Assembly (NCBI RefSeq): GCF_024756255.1
Contig: NZ_JANUHB010000001.1
Location: 682,001 to 746,000, forward strand
DNA length: 64,000 nt
From: Massilia agilis
GTDB taxonomy: Bacteria > Pseudomonadota > Gammaproteobacteria > Burkholderiales > Burkholderiaceae_D
Direction: 5' to 3'
Shown here: positions 63,659-64,000 of the stretch, piece by piece
Position numbering within the stretch: the first letter of the stretch is position 1
Layout of the letters: every line of letters begins with the position of its first letter
Translations under genes and position numbers: made by a program
The notes under the pieces: model-generated
Databases searched by the model: none
What the model was told of the DNA's origin: nothing
What the model saw: only the letters and a program-made list of their open reading frames with translations

Positions 63659-64000
63659 AATTCCACGAACTCGCGATCGGGTCGGCGCTGATGGCCGCCG
63701 CCGTGGCCTGGCACACGAACGTGCGGGCCGACACGCTCGACGGCAAGGCGCTGTTCGTCAAGAACTGCGCGGCCTGCCACCAGCCGACCGGCAAAGGCAT
63801 TCCCGGCGCCTTCCCCGCGCTGGCCGGCAATAGCTTCGTGCAGGGGCCGGCGCGCGACCCGGCCAGCGTGCTGCTCAAGGGACGTGGCGGCATGCCCAAC
63901 TTCAGCGGCAGCCTCGATGACGCCGAGATCGCGCAGGTGCTCAGCTACGTGCGCAGCAGCTGGGGCAACAGCGCCGCGCCGCTGACGCAGGACGAAGTGA
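63655..64000 (+). CDS. c-type cytochrome, partner of the amine oxidoreductase (3' truncated by window edge)
   Basis: The first 115 residues of a small exported cytochrome c. A signal peptide (1-25, ending VRA-D) precedes the heme motif CAACH (Cys38-His42), the GIPGAFPALAGN segment and a Met ligand in RGGMPNFSGSL, which give a class I monoheme fold. The ATG overlaps the stop of the amine oxidoreductase gene (ATGA). It probably accepts electrons from the flavoprotein in the periplasm. The frame is still open at the last base of the window, and the domain is nearly complete, so the protein probably ends or adds a short tail just beyond. Confidence 0.88.
   Translation, partial: MKFHELAIGSALMAAAVAWHTNVRADTLDGKALFVKNCAACHQPTGKGIPGAFPALAGNSFVQGPARDPASVLLKGRGGMPNFSGSLDDAEIAQVLSYVRSSWGNSAAPLTQDEV

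Overview
The window looks like chromosomal DNA of a high-GC betaproteobacterium of the Burkholderiales, most likely Oxalobacteraceae (Massilia/Telluria/Duganella type). The grounds are codon use, the OmpR/EnvZ, YheS, RibA, MdtABC and phasin homologues, and many short palindromic intergenic repeats of the form GTAGGGTGGGCAGG...CCTGCCCACGCG. This is inference from gene content, since no rRNA, tRNA or marker gene is present. Coding density is high, and many neighbours are translationally coupled through ATGA or TGATG overlaps.

Layout. 1-8.5 kb: 3' end of an ABC-F ATPase, a CheW-like protein, a FapA/DUF342 protein, a small secreted protein, OmpR/EnvZ, a PLP dehydratase coupled to RidA, and a small secreted WXXGXW protein. 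8.6-12.3 kb: a three-gene periplasmic dehydrogenase operon (Tat-exported subunit 3, GMC flavoprotein with a four-Cys cluster, diheme lipoprotein cytochrome c). 12.4-19.9 kb: DUF4124 protein, large 7TM-PAS-GGDEF-EAL protein, FeeM-like N-acyltransferase, PhzF, DinB, VOC protein and an SdpR/SdpI pair. 20-25 kb: secreted amidase, GST, VirK/DUF535 protein and the aldehyde reductase YqhD. 25.2-28.7 kb: a thiamine-salvage locus, with a TPP riboswitch before a TonB receptor and, convergently, a PnuC-type transporter coupled to a NadR-like kinase. 28.9-35.2 kb: S46 dipeptidyl-peptidase, SBF-like transporter, M28 peptidase and a secreted MetX-like hydrolase. 35.3-44.6 kb: an mdtABC-type RND efflux operon with its outer-membrane factor. 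44.7-48.1 kb: SppA and a sodium:solute symporter. 48.2-49.0 kb: a lower-GC island with an orphan colicin-D-type toxin domain and its immunity protein. 49-56 kb: secreted protein, NYN/OST-HTH protein, cysteine-dioxygenase-type protein with DUF1810, DUF3820, pirin, RibA, and a secreted trypsin-like protease coupled to an FHA membrane protein. 56-60.7 kb: YdeI-like protein, LytS/LytTR two-component pair, acyltransferase-3 protein and phasin. 60.9-64 kb: a C-terminally truncated TnsB-like protein, then a strong sigma-54 promoter in front of a Tat-exported flavin amine oxidase/dehydrogenase coupled to a c-type cytochrome that runs off the window.

How the genes work together. Several gene pairs make functional sense. 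The dehydratase makes reactive enamines that RidA removes. The GMC flavoprotein and the amine oxidoreductase each sit next to a cytochrome c, which suggests they pass electrons to the respiratory chain and not to oxygen. The TonB receptor, PnuC and kinase would bring a thiamine-type substrate across both membranes and trap it by phosphorylation. The most interesting leads are the thiamine locus, the sigma-54-controlled amine dehydrogenase/cytochrome pair, the orphan colicin-D module, the headless TnsB, and the protease-FHA pair.
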